Of a DNA stretch of 64,000 bases, positions 9,082-20,200 are shown one piece after another. Where the stretch lies: NCBI RefSeq assembly GCF_002943715.1, contig NZ_MQUA01000013.1:2803501-2867500 (forward strand), read 5' to 3'. Each line of letters begins with the position of its first letter. Within the stretch, counting starts at the first letter, position 1. The stretch is from Polaribacter filamentus. GTDB lineage: Bacteria > Bacteroidota > Bacteroidia > Flavobacteriales > Flavobacteriaceae. Both the position numbers and the translations under genes were made by a program. The notes under the pieces are model-generated. The model did not search any database and had not been told where the DNA came from. It saw nothing but the letters and a program-made list of their open reading frames with translations.

Positions 9082-10292
9082 ATAGAATATTTTTTTCTTT
9101 GATTAAATAGTAAAGTTATTGTAATAAAAAAAACCATTCCTCTTTGTCGCCACAAAAATGATTCTGTAATACAAACCACTAATATCAATATAATAAAAGA
9201 TATTAAAAAATAATTTTTATGTTTAATGCCATCTTTTAAAATTAAAAATGCAATTAATAAGAGTAAACCCAAACCAACAATACCGAGTTCAGCAAAAATT
9301 TGTACATATTGATTATGATAATTATAATTAAGAAAATCTGGATATAAATTATATTCTAAATATTTTTCATTTAAACTCTTTTGAGAATTATTTAATCCTG
9401 AACCTAAGAAAAAATTGTTTTGTTCAACTAAAATTTCCGTAAAGGCTTTAATTTGAAAAATTCTTAAACCTAATCCTGACCAAAGATATACATGTCCGAA
9501 ATCTTTTTTATGTAAAACCTCACCTATTTTAGTGGTATCAAATTCTGATTTAAATCTATTTAAAAAATTTAAAGATGCTATTGATAAAACCAAAAAACCA
9601 ACAACAATAATTACCTTGTTTTGTAAACTAATCTTTTTGAATTTAAACTTTTTAAAAATTAAAGTTAAAGATAAAAATAAGGTAATTGTTATAATTGTTT
9701 TTGAAGATAATAAGATTAAAAACAAGCTCAAAAATATAATACAAGAAACATCAAGTTTCGATTTTATTTTTTTATTTAAGAAATAGGCTATTCCAAAACT
9801 CATAAATACAGATAGGTAAATTGCATTCATGTTGCTTAAATTATTACTTAATTTATGGTAAAACAAATAACCAATATCTTTATTTTGGATAGCTTTTAAG
9901 ACACCTAGTGCTAAAGCATAAACCCCATTCACAACTAATGATTTTGAAAATGCATTAAAAACAACGTTACTTCTAATCTTCGTATTATTTAAAATAAAGG
10001 CTAGGGGTATTGTTAAATAGGATAAAAATCGGATAAGACCTTCCTTAGTGGTTTCGAGATTATTTGTCCAAAACAAAGAGCACAAACATAAAATATAGAA
10101 GCCTAAAAATAATATATTTAATGTATTAAATTCTAATTTAAACCCCTTAACTATTGCAGAATATATTGTTATCAATAAAAATAAAATTATTGAAATGCTA
10201 TTAACAGCAAACCCTAAAGGCATTGTTATTAGAATTAAGGCAAGTAAAACCTCAAAAATATTGTAGTTTTTAATTTTTTGAAAGGCATTCAT
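9078..10292 (-). CDS. O-antigen ligase/polymerase-like membrane protein
   Basis: A 404-residue integral membrane protein with about 11-12 predicted helices, a large periplasmic loop (~residues 255-330 containing FFLGSGLNNSQKSLN and YHNQYVQIFAELG) and the Wzy_C pattern of O-antigen ligases. Such proteins either polymerise lipid-linked repeats or attach the polymer to its acceptor. The HNQYVQIFAELGIVGL segment fits the WaaL/Wzy superfamily. It overlaps the following sugar transferase by four bases and the preceding glycosyltransferase by 23. A second protein of this type lies at 11431-12570; which is polymerase and which ligase cannot be decided. Confidence 0.82.
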   Translation of the reverse strand: MNAFQKIKNYNIFEVLLALILITMPLGFAVNSISIILFLLITIYSAIVKGFKLEFNTLNILFLGFYILCLCSLFWTNNLETTKEGLIRFLSYLTIPLAFILNNTKIRSNVVFNAFSKSLVVNGVYALALGVLKAIQNKDIGYLFYHKLSNNLSNMNAIYLSVFMSFGIAYFLNKKIKSKLDVSCIIFLSLFLILLSSKTIITITLFLSLTLIFKKFKFKKISLQNKVIIVVGFLVLSIASLNFLNRFKSEFDTTKIGEVLHKKDFGHVYLWSGLGLRIFQIKAFTEILVEQNNFFLGSGLNNSQKSLNEKYLEYNLYPDFLNYNYHNQYVQIFAELGIVGLGLLLLIAFLILKDGIKHKNYFLISFIILILVVCITESFLWRQRGMVFFITITLLFNQRKKYSI

Positions 10293-11366
10293 GAAAGTAA
10301 GTAAAATAGGTGTTATTTATTTTATTAATATCGTACTGGTCTTTTATTTTTAACTTATTATTTTCAACTTTTAGACTCTCGTTTTCTTTATTTTTATTTT
10401 TTAAATAAAAACTAACGTCCTCTGGCGTGTAAAAATAAAATCCATCTTCTTTAAGAACTGCCTTATTAAAGATATTATTGTGTGCAATTATTAAGCTCCC
10501 AGAACCCATAGCTTCTAATAAAGATGGATTTGTACCACCTACTGAATGTCCGTGAAAATAAAGATTACAGCAATGTCTTAAAGCGTTTAATTCATTATTA
10601 TTATAAATACTACCTAAAAATCTAATGTTTTTTTGATTTTTAAATTTATCTTTTAGTGTATTGCCAAAACTGTTGCTATTATAATTACCAATTACCAAAA
10701 AAGGACTGGTTATTTCACTTAGAACTACGCCGTCTAATATGGTTTCAATATTATTTTCTGGTTCTATTCTAGCGATTAACATATTGTAATTTAACTTTTC
10801 TAAATTATATTTAGCCAGTACACTTTCATCAATTTCGGAAACTACTGCACTGCCGTATGCTATAAACTTCGAGTCTTTCTGATATTTGTTATCTATGTAT
10901 TTTTTTATTCCTTCAGAATCTGAAATCAGAAAATCACTATATTTTACACCCAACCTTTCGGCATATTTTAAAAAAACCCTTACAAAATAAGTATACTTAC
11001 TTCTTTTCCACTCTAAACCATCCATATTAGTAATAATTAATGGTTTTTTAGGGAAAAATAAAGACCAAATGGAGCTACTCGTGTACCCCAATTGTAAAAT
11101 AATATCTAGATTTCGTTTTCTTGTATCTAAAATGCAATTTAAATCATACACAAACTGTCCTATCGTGCCCATTTTACTTTCTGGATCATTGCAGTGTATA
11201 ATATTTACCCTTTAAATACGGTTTGTTTATAGGGGTGATTAGAAGAATTATAGACGTAAACCTCGCACTCCTTTTCTACTAAAAAAGTTGCCAAATTTTC
11301 TGCAAACTGCTCAAAACCACCATAATGATTTGGAATACCTCTTGTGCCAATAATTCCTATTTTCAT
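10270..11366 (-). pseudogene. family 4-like glycosyltransferase with DUF1972 N-terminus, frameshifted
   Basis: The 300-residue frame 10270-11172 lacks its N-terminus. The missing part is upstream from ATG at 11366 (MKIGIIGTRGIPNHYGGFEQ, the DUF1972 start, 52 codons) and ends at a stop caused by a lost base in CCC at 11208-11210. Restoring it gives KGVNIIHCNDPESKMGTIGQFVYDL without further stops. The rest shows a glycosyltransferase family 1/4 C-domain (ARIEPENNIETIL, GGTNPSLLEAMGSGSLIIA). Relatives transfer rhamnose or related sugars. It is part of the polysaccharide operon and is functional only if the base is a sequencing error. Confidence 0.85.
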
Positions 11367-11380
11367 TCTTCTACCAAATT

Positions 11381-11400
11381 AATTTCAATTTCAATTTCAA
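11381..11400 (+). repeat. hexamer repeat (AATTTC)3
   Basis: Three tandem copies of AATTTC plus AA, in the short gap just before the start of the DUF1972 glycosyltransferase (minus strand). It is short and may be chance in AT-rich DNA. Confidence 0.6.
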
Positions 11401-11430
11401 CTTCATTTCTAAAAAACAGTAATGCCCCAA

Positions 11431-12570
11431 CTATAAACATATAAAAATCCTCAATATTATATATTCCCCAATAATTAGCGAAGAAAATATAAAATAAATA
11501 CCAAAACCAGCAATTAAATTATTTATTGTTCTTGTTTTTTGAGATGAATGCTTACTGTATGCAAATAAATAAATATTTAGAAGAAAAAGTAAATAAATTA
11601 CAATCCCTATGATACCTGTTTTAAAAAAAATATTTACATAGCCATTATGAATTGCTGGGATATATCTCATTTCGGAATCTCCGAGATATACTTTAAATTT
11701 TAAATCAACCATAGAACCCGCTCCTTTTCCAATAAAAAAAGTTACGGGAGTGTTTATTTGATCTATTGCTAATGTTGCCTCATATGCCCTCCAATGATCC
11801 CAGAGATACGCATGATTGTTGGGGTCAATATTCCTAACAGGTGTAAATATCTCTGAAGGAGCGATTTTCATTTTATATAAAAATGACTCTAATCCTGGTT
11901 TTTCACGTTGAATATTTGCGTTAAATAAATAAATATAAAACAACAGAAAACTAGAAAAAACAAGCAATCCATATTTGAGTCCTTTTGAGGTAATTTTTAC
12001 ATATCCGTAAACAGCTAATAATAAAATAATTAAAGCAACGACCATTGTTCTTGAAAAGTATAGAAAAAACGACACTAAGACTATGCTGAAAACTATTTTT
12101 TTTACTAATTTGTTTTCAATAACGTCTAAAAAGTTAAATTTGTAAGAGCTTATAATAATAGTTAAAACAACCACTTCAGCCAAATTAGAAATTCCACCAA
12201 TCGTTCTAATTTTGCTAACTGATGCCGAAGAAAAATCCACACTAGTTAAAATAGAAACAATGTGATAAATTGAAATAACAGTAGTTAAATATATGAAAAC
12301 CCTTAAAAAACTTGAAAAGTCATACATTTTTTTTGCCAATAAATATCCTGCTACTAAAGCTACTATAGGCTTAGTAAAATAGGCAAAATCTTTAATAAAA
12401 TTATAGAGGGTAGGTTTTTGAAAAAACGATGAAATAACAGTGATAAAAAGTATAATCAGCAGGTATGAAAGGATGTTCAATAAATTGTTAGAAACCTTTG
12501 AGAAGCAAATAAAAATTAATAAAAGAAAAATACCATAATGAACTTCAAAAATTGAAATTTGAATTAACAA
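11431..12570 (-). CDS. O-antigen polymerase (Wzy)-like membrane protein
   Basis: A hydrophobic 379-residue protein with ~10 membrane helices and one long extracytoplasmic loop (residues ~215-315, with PTFFIGKGAGSMVDL and PAIHNGYVNIFFKTGIIGI), the layout of Wzy polymerases and WaaL ligases. The frame opens with TTG at 12570. A better start may be ATG at 12626: one extra base in the T5/A5 run at 12609-12618 would give MKSFLKININKTYFALSLFL joined to this frame. It lies inside the polysaccharide locus. The function is by class only; no catalytic residue is certain. Confidence 0.75.
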   Translation of the reverse strand: MLIQISIFEVHYGIFLLLIFICFSKVSNNLLNILSYLLIILFITVISSFFQKPTLYNFIKDFAYFTKPIVALVAGYLLAKKMYDFSSFLRVFIYLTTVISIYHIVSILTSVDFSSASVSKIRTIGGISNLAEVVVLTIIISSYKFNFLDVIENKLVKKIVFSIVLVSFFLYFSRTMVVALIILLLAVYGYVKITSKGLKYGLLVFSSFLLFYIYLFNANIQREKPGLESFLYKMKIAPSEIFTPVRNIDPNNHAYLWDHWRAYEATLAIDQINTPVTFFIGKGAGSMVDLKFKVYLGDSEMRYIPAIHNGYVNIFFKTGIIGIVIYLLFLLNIYLFAYSKHSSQKTRTINNLIAGFGIYFIFSSLIIGEYIILRIFICL

Positions 12571-12694
12571 GAATAAACTTAAAGCAAAATACGTTTTATT
12601 AATATTTATTTTTAAAAAGATTTCATTTTACTACAAAATTATTTTAAAATCAACAATAAATAAACCTTTTAATGAGGCTTATTTAGTTTTCGAT

Positions 12695-13824
12695 TCATTT
12701 TACATTATTATTCAAAATATCAGTAATAATATCTGATGATTTTTTCCAAGTATATCTTTTTTTAATTGCATTTTGAACTTCATTTAAGTGAAGCTCATTT
12801 TTTTCGATTAAAACATTCTTTAACGTTTTTTAAAAGCATCAAATTTATCAATATCTATTAAATTTGGAGAAAAGAAATCAAAATCTTTCATGGATGTTTT
12901 ATTTGATGAAACAACTGGAATCTTTAAAGCTCCAGCTTCAAGGGGAGGTATTCCAAAACCTTCGGCCAAAGATGGATATGCAAATATTTTTGCAGCTTTG
13001 TAAAAAAAGAATAAGTCCTTGTCAGAAATATTTTGCAATACATGAACTTTGCTTTTATATTTTGAATTCATGTTATCTAAAACAGCATCAAATTCTTTAT
13101 TTTTTATTGATTTAACTCCTATAAAAACAAGTTGAATATCTTCTGAATCAATTTCTAAAAAAGCTTTTAACAAACTTTGTTGGTTTTTTCTAGGCTCAAT
13201 TCTACTTACATAAAGTATATAATTTTTGATTCCGAATTTATCTTCAATATATTTAATTGATTTATTTTTATTGAATTCTTGAAAATATTCGAAATTAACT
13301 CCATTTGGCGTAACTAAAATCTCTTTCGTATCTAGCTTGTAATAAGACCTAATTCTATCTTTTGAATAATTTGACACGGTTAACAAAAAATCCGCTCTTT
13401 TTGCACTATATCTAAATAAAAAATTTCTTTTTAATCTGTAGGTAACAGAAAAATAATGTTTAAAATCATTAAATAAGATATCATGAATTGTTACAATATA
13501 TTTACATGATTTTGTGGTTATAAAAGGAATTACATATTGAAAATGAGCATATTGAAATTTATTACTAGAAATAATTTTTGGAATTTCAAAAAACATCCTT
13601 AAAACCCTACTTGACTGTTTGAAATAGATAAACTTTATATTTCTAAATGTTGAGAACTCTTTTTCTAAAGCTATATCTTTAAAACATCCAATATAAATTA
13701 ATACATCTTTATTTTGCTTTGAAAACTCTTTATATAACTCTCGTATGTAGGTTTTTGTACCTTGATGTTCTTTATTTAACAGATACCCATCAACGAATAT
13801 TTTTAAAGTTTTTTTTGTAGACAT
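12695..13824 (-). pseudogene. family 1/4 glycosyltransferase, C-terminus frameshifted
   Basis: The 334-residue frame 12820-13824 is a GT-B retaining transferase: DGYLLNKEHQGTKTYIREL at the start, YIVTIHDILF, VTPNGVNFEYF, YVSRIEPRKNQQSLLKAF and the donor-site YPSLAEGFGIPPLEAGALKIPVV. It stops early at 12820. Adding one base to the T6 run at 12826-12831 lets it run to 12695, adding ~42 residues (KTLKNVLIEKNELHLN, then YTWKKSSDIITDIL) that form the normal terminal helices of this family, giving ~376 residues. The 5' end of the frame overlaps the upstream GT2 gene by 35 bases. Sugar specificity is unknown. Confidence 0.85.
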
Positions 13825-14599
13825 AATTAATTTTCAAACAAATTTTGGCTAAAATACTATTTAAATAACTAAAATGCTTCTCACTATATAATTTATAACC
13901 TTTAATTAAATTTATTTCTCTTGATTGATTAAAACCAACAAAATGAATGTAGCTCAGGTTTGATTGAAATATACAGTTTTTGCCTAAATTTTTCATTTTT
14001 TTACACAAATCAACATCTTCAACATACATAAAATAATCGGAGTCAAAACCGTTTACAGCCTTATAATCTGCTGTTCGCATTAACATAAATGATCCTGAAA
14101 CCCAATCCGCTTCGTATACTATTTTGTCAAAATGACCTACTTTAAACTCTTTCCTTAGGTCATTTAAAAATGAAATTTTTATTAATCTTAATGGAGAAGG
14201 AAATCTTCCTACAGCACAAATGTATTTTTTAGTAGCATCAACCATATTAATTGCGACAATTCCATTTTCTGGCTTAGAATATAAAGTATCAATTGCAGGA
14301 AGTAGATTATCAAGAAGAATGGTATCATTGTTGAGCAACAAAATAGTTTCACTGGATGCATTTTGTACCCCTAAATTGTTCGCTTTTCCAAACCCTAAAT
14401 TTATCTTACTTTCAATTTGTTTTACTTCTGGAAAATTTGTTTTTATAAAGTTACAGCTTTCATCTTTTGAATCGTTATCAACTACAATAATTTCATAAGA
14501 GATTCCAACTAAATGATTTTTTAACGAATTAAAACAATCCCTTAAAAAAGGTAGTCCGTTATAATTTACAATGATTACTGAAAGTTTAGGTAAAGACAT
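13790..14599 (-). CDS. family 2 glycosyltransferase
   Basis: A 269-residue GT-A enzyme beginning LPKLSVIIVNYNGLPFLRDCF, with VVDNDSKDES, NLGFGKANNLGVQNA, LLLNNDTI (metal-binding acidic region) and FMYVEDVDLCKKMKNLGK. This is the rhamnosyltransferase-like subgroup that uses nucleotide sugars on lipid-linked acceptors in the cytoplasm. It overlaps the next gene by 35 bases and is preceded by a methyltransferase, so it belongs to the long polysaccharide operon. The specific sugar is not readable. Confidence 0.88.
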   Translation of the reverse strand: MSLPKLSVIIVNYNGLPFLRDCFNSLKNHLVGISYEIIVVDNDSKDESCNFIKTNFPEVKQIESKINLGFGKANNLGVQNASSETILLLNNDTILLDNLLPAIDTLYSKPENGIVAINMVDATKKYICAVGRFPSPLRLIKISFLNDLRKEFKVGHFDKIVYEADWVSGSFMLMRTADYKAVNGFDSDYFMYVEDVDLCKKMKNLGKNCIFQSNLSYIHFVGFNQSREINLIKGYKLYSEKHFSYLNSILAKICLKINYVYKKNFKNIR

Positions 14600-14690
14600 A
14601 AACGTATATTTTAATTGGTTCTTTTAAGACTTTTAAGAAGGTCTAAATGGGAAACACAGATAATTATTTCTGATTTTATAAATATGATAA

Positions 14691-15350
14691 TTATCGCTTT
14701 TTAATCATAAAAAAATACTGCGTTGATAAAAATTCTTCAAACAATCCAAAAGTCAGCTTGTTGATCGTTTTAGCAAATGATTTACCTTTAAAATTCCTAA
14801 TAGAGCCCTCTGATTTAATAACCTGGAAATTAGATGATTCTAACAATTGTTGTATGTTTTTTTTACAATAAAACCGAACATGGGTGTAATCAAAAATTCC
14901 GATTTCATCATACTTAAAATCACCTTTTAAAAATATATTAACAAATGCTGAATAATGACGTATATTGGGCATGCTAACACAAATTTCGCCATCCTCTTTT
15001 AGTAAATCCAAAACAATACTCAATGTTTTTTTAGGGTCGTAAATATGTTCAAGCACATCTGGTAACAAAATAAAATTAAAATAGTTATTATACGCAGAAA
15101 GGTCAATTTCATTTATATTTCCAAAAATAAATTTATCAATTTTTTTGTAATTGTTTTTATTTTCTTGGTCTTCAAACAAATCAATTCCTATAACTTCATC
15201 TGCAAGAGATTTTTCTTTTAAATAATAAAGAGTTTCTCCATATGCCGCTCCAATTTCGAGGACTTTTGAATATTTTCTTTCATCAAAAAACGCAATAAGA
15301 TCGTGTCTAATATTTGAATAATAAATTTTTGACTTTTCTTCGTAATTCAT
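14691..15350 (-). CDS. class I SAM-dependent methyltransferase
   Basis: A 219-residue protein with the SAM-binding fold: motif I VLEIGAAYGETLYYL (~residues 31-45), an acidic residue in VIGIDLFED, NFILLPDVLEHIYDPKKTL (motif IV/post I) and a C-terminal part FCKKNIQQLLESSNFQVIKSEG. It resembles UbiG-like methyltransferases found in polysaccharide clusters, where they methylate sugars or cap chains. The position between a flippase and a GT2 gene supports a glycan substrate, which is inference. Confidence 0.85.
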   Translation of the reverse strand: MNYEEKSKIYYSNIRHDLIAFFDERKYSKVLEIGAAYGETLYYLKEKSLADEVIGIDLFEDQENKNNYKKIDKFIFGNINEIDLSAYNNYFNFILLPDVLEHIYDPKKTLSIVLDLLKEDGEICVSMPNIRHYSAFVNIFLKGDFKYDEIGIFDYTHVRFYCKKNIQQLLESSNFQVIKSEGSIRNFKGKSFAKTINKLTFGLFEEFLSTQYFFMIKKR

Positions 15351-15387
15351 ATCTTTTAATTGGTTTTTATTGGGTGTATCCGGCTTT

Positions 15388-16639
15388 CTATTTCGTCAAC
15401 TTATCTTTTTTGTAAATTAACAACAAACTTACCGTATAATAGAGTTCTATAAAAATAACTGTAAATATAGATCCTGTAATTCCAAATGTATAAATAAAAG
15501 CAACCCCAAAAATAATTCCAAATACAGGAGCAGTAAGTGAGATTCTCATTAAAACTTGTTTTCTATCCAAAGCCGTTAAATATAAGAATATTGGACAATT
15601 TACAATGACCAAAACAATACCAATTAAAGAAAAAATTAGTAAGTTTTTTAAAAGACTCACATTTGTTAAAGTAAAGTATTCGATAATTTCTTCTCTAAAC
15701 CAGTAAATTAAAACAACCTCAATGAACATAAAAAGGATGACAAAAAAATAAGTGTTTTTTATAGTTTTCTTGGCAATTTCTTTGTCAATTTGAATTTGTT
15801 GCGATATTTTTGGAAGCATAAAAGTTTGGTAAATTGAGAATGGCTTTCTTGCTAAATTATATATCTTTTCGATAATAGAGTACACACCCGCCATTTCATA
15901 AGAAATAAGAAAACCTAATAATGGACTTAAAAAATATAATGATACATAGTTTCCAATATTTGAAAGTAAAAAATGATATCCTTCTTTTAATTCAACAAAA
16001 TTGAATTAAAATTAATTTTATTAAATTTTAATTTATATTTTTTCTTTAAATAAAAAATTGAGGTAAAGCCAGTCAATAAAACACCAAAACCATAAAACAG
16101 ATTGATGTTTTTTACTTCATTTGGTTCATCAACAAAAAGAAAGATCAAAATTATATAAAATATCTGACCAAGAATTGTAAGTAAACTCCATGCTTTTATT
16201 TGATGCAAGCCTTGAAGTGCCCAACTTAAATTTAGTATTGATGATAATGGAATGCATAAAGAAAATAGATAAACGCCCCATTCTAGATTTTTTGTAATAG
16301 TAAAAAAATAAATACCTAAAATTACAGGAAGAATTAGAAGAAAGATAAAACTTTTGGTGTAGATAATATTGGTAATAATATTTGAAACATTGGTACTGTT
16401 TTCTTCTTTTGATAATTTATTGACGCCAGTGATGTAAAAACCGTAATCAATAATCATAGAAAAAAAAACGAAATTGAAAACGCAACCGCAGATATTCCAT
16501 AATTTACTAAGCCTACTTTGCTAATAATATAAGGAACCACGAGCAAGGGCACCATTAAGCCCGAAACACTTGAAAGTCCTGTGTAAAAAGAACCAGAAAT
16601 AAAATATTTTAAGTCGACCGAATTTTTTTTAAGAGCCAT
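15388..16639 (-). pseudogene. Wzx-type oligosaccharide flippase, broken into three frames
   Basis: Three adjacent minus-strand frames (16454-16639, 15987-16457, 15388-15894) read as one MATE/Wzx-like protein with 12 or so helices that would move the lipid-linked repeat across the inner membrane. The N-part has MALKKNSVDLKYFISGSFYTG and VVPYIISKVGLVNYGI. An A9 run at 16460-16468 and an A4 run at 15997-16000 each need one extra base; the second restores NSIFVELKEGYHFLLSNIGNYVSLYF into MAGVYSIIEKIYNL. No other stops are present. The locus needs a flippase, so either the sequence has two undercalls or export is lost. Confidence 0.85.
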
Positions 16640-16717
16640 TCTTTATGATTACTTACAATTCTAACGCAGATAATTTTTAAAAACTATTACCAAACTTACA
16701 AGAATCCTTCTAAATTT

Positions 16718-19196
16718 TTATTTTTTATTGGTACTCATAAAATATGAATTTTCATTTTCATTAGTAATCAATATCCCAATTTTATAATTCCCTTTGTTAA
16801 ATTTTTCTTTTTAATCACTAGTTTAAAACCGGAATTATCGAAATTAATATTTTGATTGAAATGAGATGTAACGTCTGGACGATTAATGTTAAAAACATTT
16901 ATTGAATAATTTATATTTTCACCTTCTAATATAATTTTAATATTAGAATCAACAGATGACTTGTTTACTATAAAAGCCCAACCATTTATTGAAATCATAT
17001 TTTGATCCATAGAAACCCCTTCAATATTATACTTCATATTATCAGAATTTTCTGGAAGTGATGTTAAAACGATTGCCTGTATTTCTTTTTTAATTTCAAT
17101 TATTTGTTGACTTGCTGACTGAAATAAAATATTGTCATCTGAAGCGATACCAATTAAAACTGAATACATCCCTAGTATTAATTTATCTGTATAACAAACA
17201 GTTTTAAAACCAGTATTTTTAATATTTTCATTCTTAAAATGAGTGGCAACATCTAGTCTTTCGTTTTTAATAGTATTAAATAAATAGGATTTATGGTTAT
17301 TTGTTAATGAAATAAAAACAGAATTATCATTTTTAGCTAAATTATTTTTTAAAAAAGCCCAACCTTGCATACTTAAAATATTATTGCTAAACGAGAGGTT
17401 TTCAATATTATATTGAATAATATCTTCTTGAATATTTGGTTTGATTATAGTTTGTATTTTACTTAATTCTTTGATTTTATTGAATAAAGAATCCGCTTTA
17501 TACAATTCTATTTCTTCAAATTCATGATTAAGCATATTCTTATTATCTCTTGAGTAGATATAATAAAATTCATTTAAAAAACCGACATGAACTTTTTGAT
17601 TGTAAATTAAGGAATTAAAGTCTGATAAATATTGAGATGTAGTGATATAAAGTTCGTTACTATTAATTTCTCCTTGTTTAATTTTGTCTTTTATTTTTTG
17701 TTGAAAAATAACGTTTTTATCACCAGATTCTCTTGCTACGTATCCGTTGGTAATTGGTAAGTCATTTTTTAATGCAATAAAACACCAATCCTGATAGTCT
17801 AAATTGTATCCTAAACTATTATTGTAAAGAGGGTAAGTAATAATTTTATCAAAATTTGAAGAAATTTCAGTCCATTTCTTTTCATTTAGAGGCTTAATTT
17901 CATAGTTACCTGAAACAATCTGCTTATTTAAAAATAATTTAATATCATAAAACTGTATTAAAGTAATAACAATTAACAAAAACACTTTAATTCTGTTATG
18001 AATTTTTATTTTAAAAAATACAATTAAAAAAAACGAAAATAGAGTGTAATAAAAAATCCAAATAAACCTTCCACTAGCTCTAAATATGTTTCCTATTTTA
18101 ACGATAAACTCAGGTAAATAATATTCAAATAATAAAGAATCATTGATTGTTACTTTATTTGTTATTGCAAAAATAATAGTCACCAACAAAAGCAAGAAAA
18201 AGGGAATAAATTTGTACTGTTTTTTTATTTGAACTGACTTGTTGATTATTGAGTATAACAGGTAAATCACACCTATAATTATTATAATAAAAAAACCTAA
18301 TCCCAAATAAGAAAAACCTTCATATTGGCTTGGTGAAAATATTTTTATTGTAGGAAAAAAAGTAGACCAACCAAAAGAATTATAAAATGAATTTAAATTA
18401 AAACCATAAAGTCCATAACTATTTTCAACTTCCATAGTTTTAGCAGTACTAAATGAAACCATTCCAATTAAAAACCAACAAACAAACACCATAAAAAGTC
18501 CCGAAAAAATGTAGTAAAAAACTTGTTTTAAGGAAATCAATTTATCAAAATAATAGTTTTTGAAAGGTAGTATAATAGAAAATCCAATAATCATCAAAAA
18601 TAAATACGGATTTATAAGAGCACTTAAAACAAGAATTAATAATTGTTTTTTATTAATATTTTGAACATTTTCTTTTAAAGGCTTTACTAAGTAGTAATAA
18701 ATTGAGGCCATAATTAGCCATTGGGCGCAAAGAGCTGGGTGCATAACTCTATACATTAATACCGGATTAAAAGATATTAAAAGAACAGCCAATACGATTA
18801 ACCAATAGTTCTTTGTATATAAATTAAATACCTTGAAAGTAAAATAACCCATTAACAAGTGACATGATAAAAACCAAATTCCAAAATATTGAAATGTTTC
18901 AGGTAATAAAAAGGAAATCGTTTTAAAGAATATTGCTAATAATGGAATAGAGTCAGTAAAACCAACATTGGTTCCTGCTGGGAAATTGTAGTTCTCAATT
19001 GCACCAATGGGCAAATGCCATGGTTCTTTTTGAAAGTAGGCCCAACCTAAGTAATGTTGTCCCCAATCATGATAAACAGTCATCAACCAATTTATATTGC
19101 TAGGTAAAATAATTTCAAAACCATAGGATAAATGAAACATCAATAAAATTAAAGCTACTGATATTATTAGATACTTTTTTTATTTCTTTTTTCCAT
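16718..19196 (-). pseudogene. DUF6311 membrane protein with two C-terminal repeat modules, frameshifted at both ends
   Basis: The main frame (16768-19143, 791 residues) begins inside a membrane helix. One added base in the T7 run at 19175-19181 extends it to ATG at 19196 (MEKRNKKKYLIISVALILL), overlapping the upstream GT2 stop. One added base near 16790-16795 extends the C-terminus to 16718 (KGNYKIGILITNENENSY). The N-terminal ~410 residues have ~10 helices and the DUF6311 pattern WLMTVYHDWGQHYLGWAYF and PAGTNVGFTDSIPLLAIFF, resembling GT-C enzymes that use lipid-linked sugars outside the membrane. The C-terminus carries two similar beta-rich modules (from ~residue 576 and ~704) sharing YNIE, GWAF, DVxxHF and GFK. 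The acceptor is unknown. Confidence 0.75.
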
Positions 19197-20133
19197 AACA
19201 AATGCTTTCAATAAAATCTAAATATATTTTTGAATTTGGTACTGAAATGTTTTTTCTAGAGCTTAATTGCAATAATAATACTATTAAAGTTACCGTAAAT
19301 AATTGAAGCATTATTCCTGCAAGAATAAGGGTTAAACTTGATGCCCATCCTGGAATTGCATTGTTTGTAAATATTTTTTGGGACAATATGTATGCAATTG
19401 AAACAGAACAAAGTAATATTCCGTACGAAGTAAATTTTAATATCCTTAAAGATAAAAAATCGAAATATACAGAAATAGAACTCAAACCATGAATCGTAAG
19501 GTTATAAAAATTCATTTTTGAAACGCCGTGATATCTTTTTCCTCTGTCTAATAAAATCTTATCAAACGGAATTCTAGACTGTATTATTCCTCCAGAATAA
19601 TGGTTCCAAATATTTTTTTGATGCACTACTTTTGATAAAAGTGCTTCAGGAATAATGCTAAAGTTTCCGAAATTTATTTTTTGACCTGTAAAAAAATAAA
19701 ATAACTTTTTATAAACAATATATCCCAGCTTAAACATAACAGACTCTTGCCTTTTTTTTCGTTGTGCGAAAATAATTTTTTTATTTTGCTCCTTTTCAGC
19801 TTTTTCAAGTAAGAGCATCATATCTTCGGGTTTATCTTCACCATCACTATCCATTACAATCACATAATCTTTTTGGTCTACTTCGTTGTAAATAAATTGA
19901 AGTCCTGTTGCAATGGCTCTTTGATGACCAATATTAATTTTAAGATTTAGGGTACAAATATTAATTTTTGAAGAATTTATACTTTTCTCATTAGTAGAAC
20001 CATCGTTGATAACTACAATTGAAAATGTATATTTTTTAGAATATTTTTCCTGTAACTTTTCTATGTGCATGAGAAGCACTTCAAAACTCTCCCAATCATC
20101 GTAAACAGGCGTTAAACAGTATGCTTTTTTCAT
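19180..20133 (-). CDS. polyprenyl-phosphate glycosyltransferase (DPM1/GtrB-like)
   Basis: A 317-residue GT2 enzyme with a cytoplasmic GT-A domain (TPVYDDWESFEVLLMHIEKL, VVINDGSTNEKS, GHQRAIATGLQF, VIVMDSDGEDKPEDM with the DxD) and two C-terminal membrane helices (~235-290), the layout of dolichol/undecaprenyl-phosphate hexose synthases. The product would be a lipid-phosphate sugar used outside the membrane. The next gene encodes a GT-C-like DUF6311 protein whose start overlaps this stop, a natural donor-and-user pair; this link is inference. Confidence 0.87.
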   Translation of the reverse strand: MKKAYCLTPVYDDWESFEVLLMHIEKLQEKYSKKYTFSIVVINDGSTNEKSINSSKINICTLNLKINIGHQRAIATGLQFIYNEVDQKDYVIVMDSDGEDKPEDMMLLLEKAEKEQNKKIIFAQRKKRQESVMFKLGYIVYKKLFYFFTGQKINFGNFSIIPEALLSKVVHQKNIWNHYSGGIIQSRIPFDKILLDRGKRYHGVSKMNFYNLTIHGLSSISVYFDFLSLRILKFTSYGILLCSVSIAYILSQKIFTNNAIPGWASSLTLILAGIMLQLFTVTLIVLLLQLSSRKNISVPNSKIYLDFIESICYGKKK

Positions 20134-20200
20134 TTAGTAATTATTTTTATCCGATTAATTTCAAAAATAAAACACTATTAATTTTGAAATATCCTTTGTC

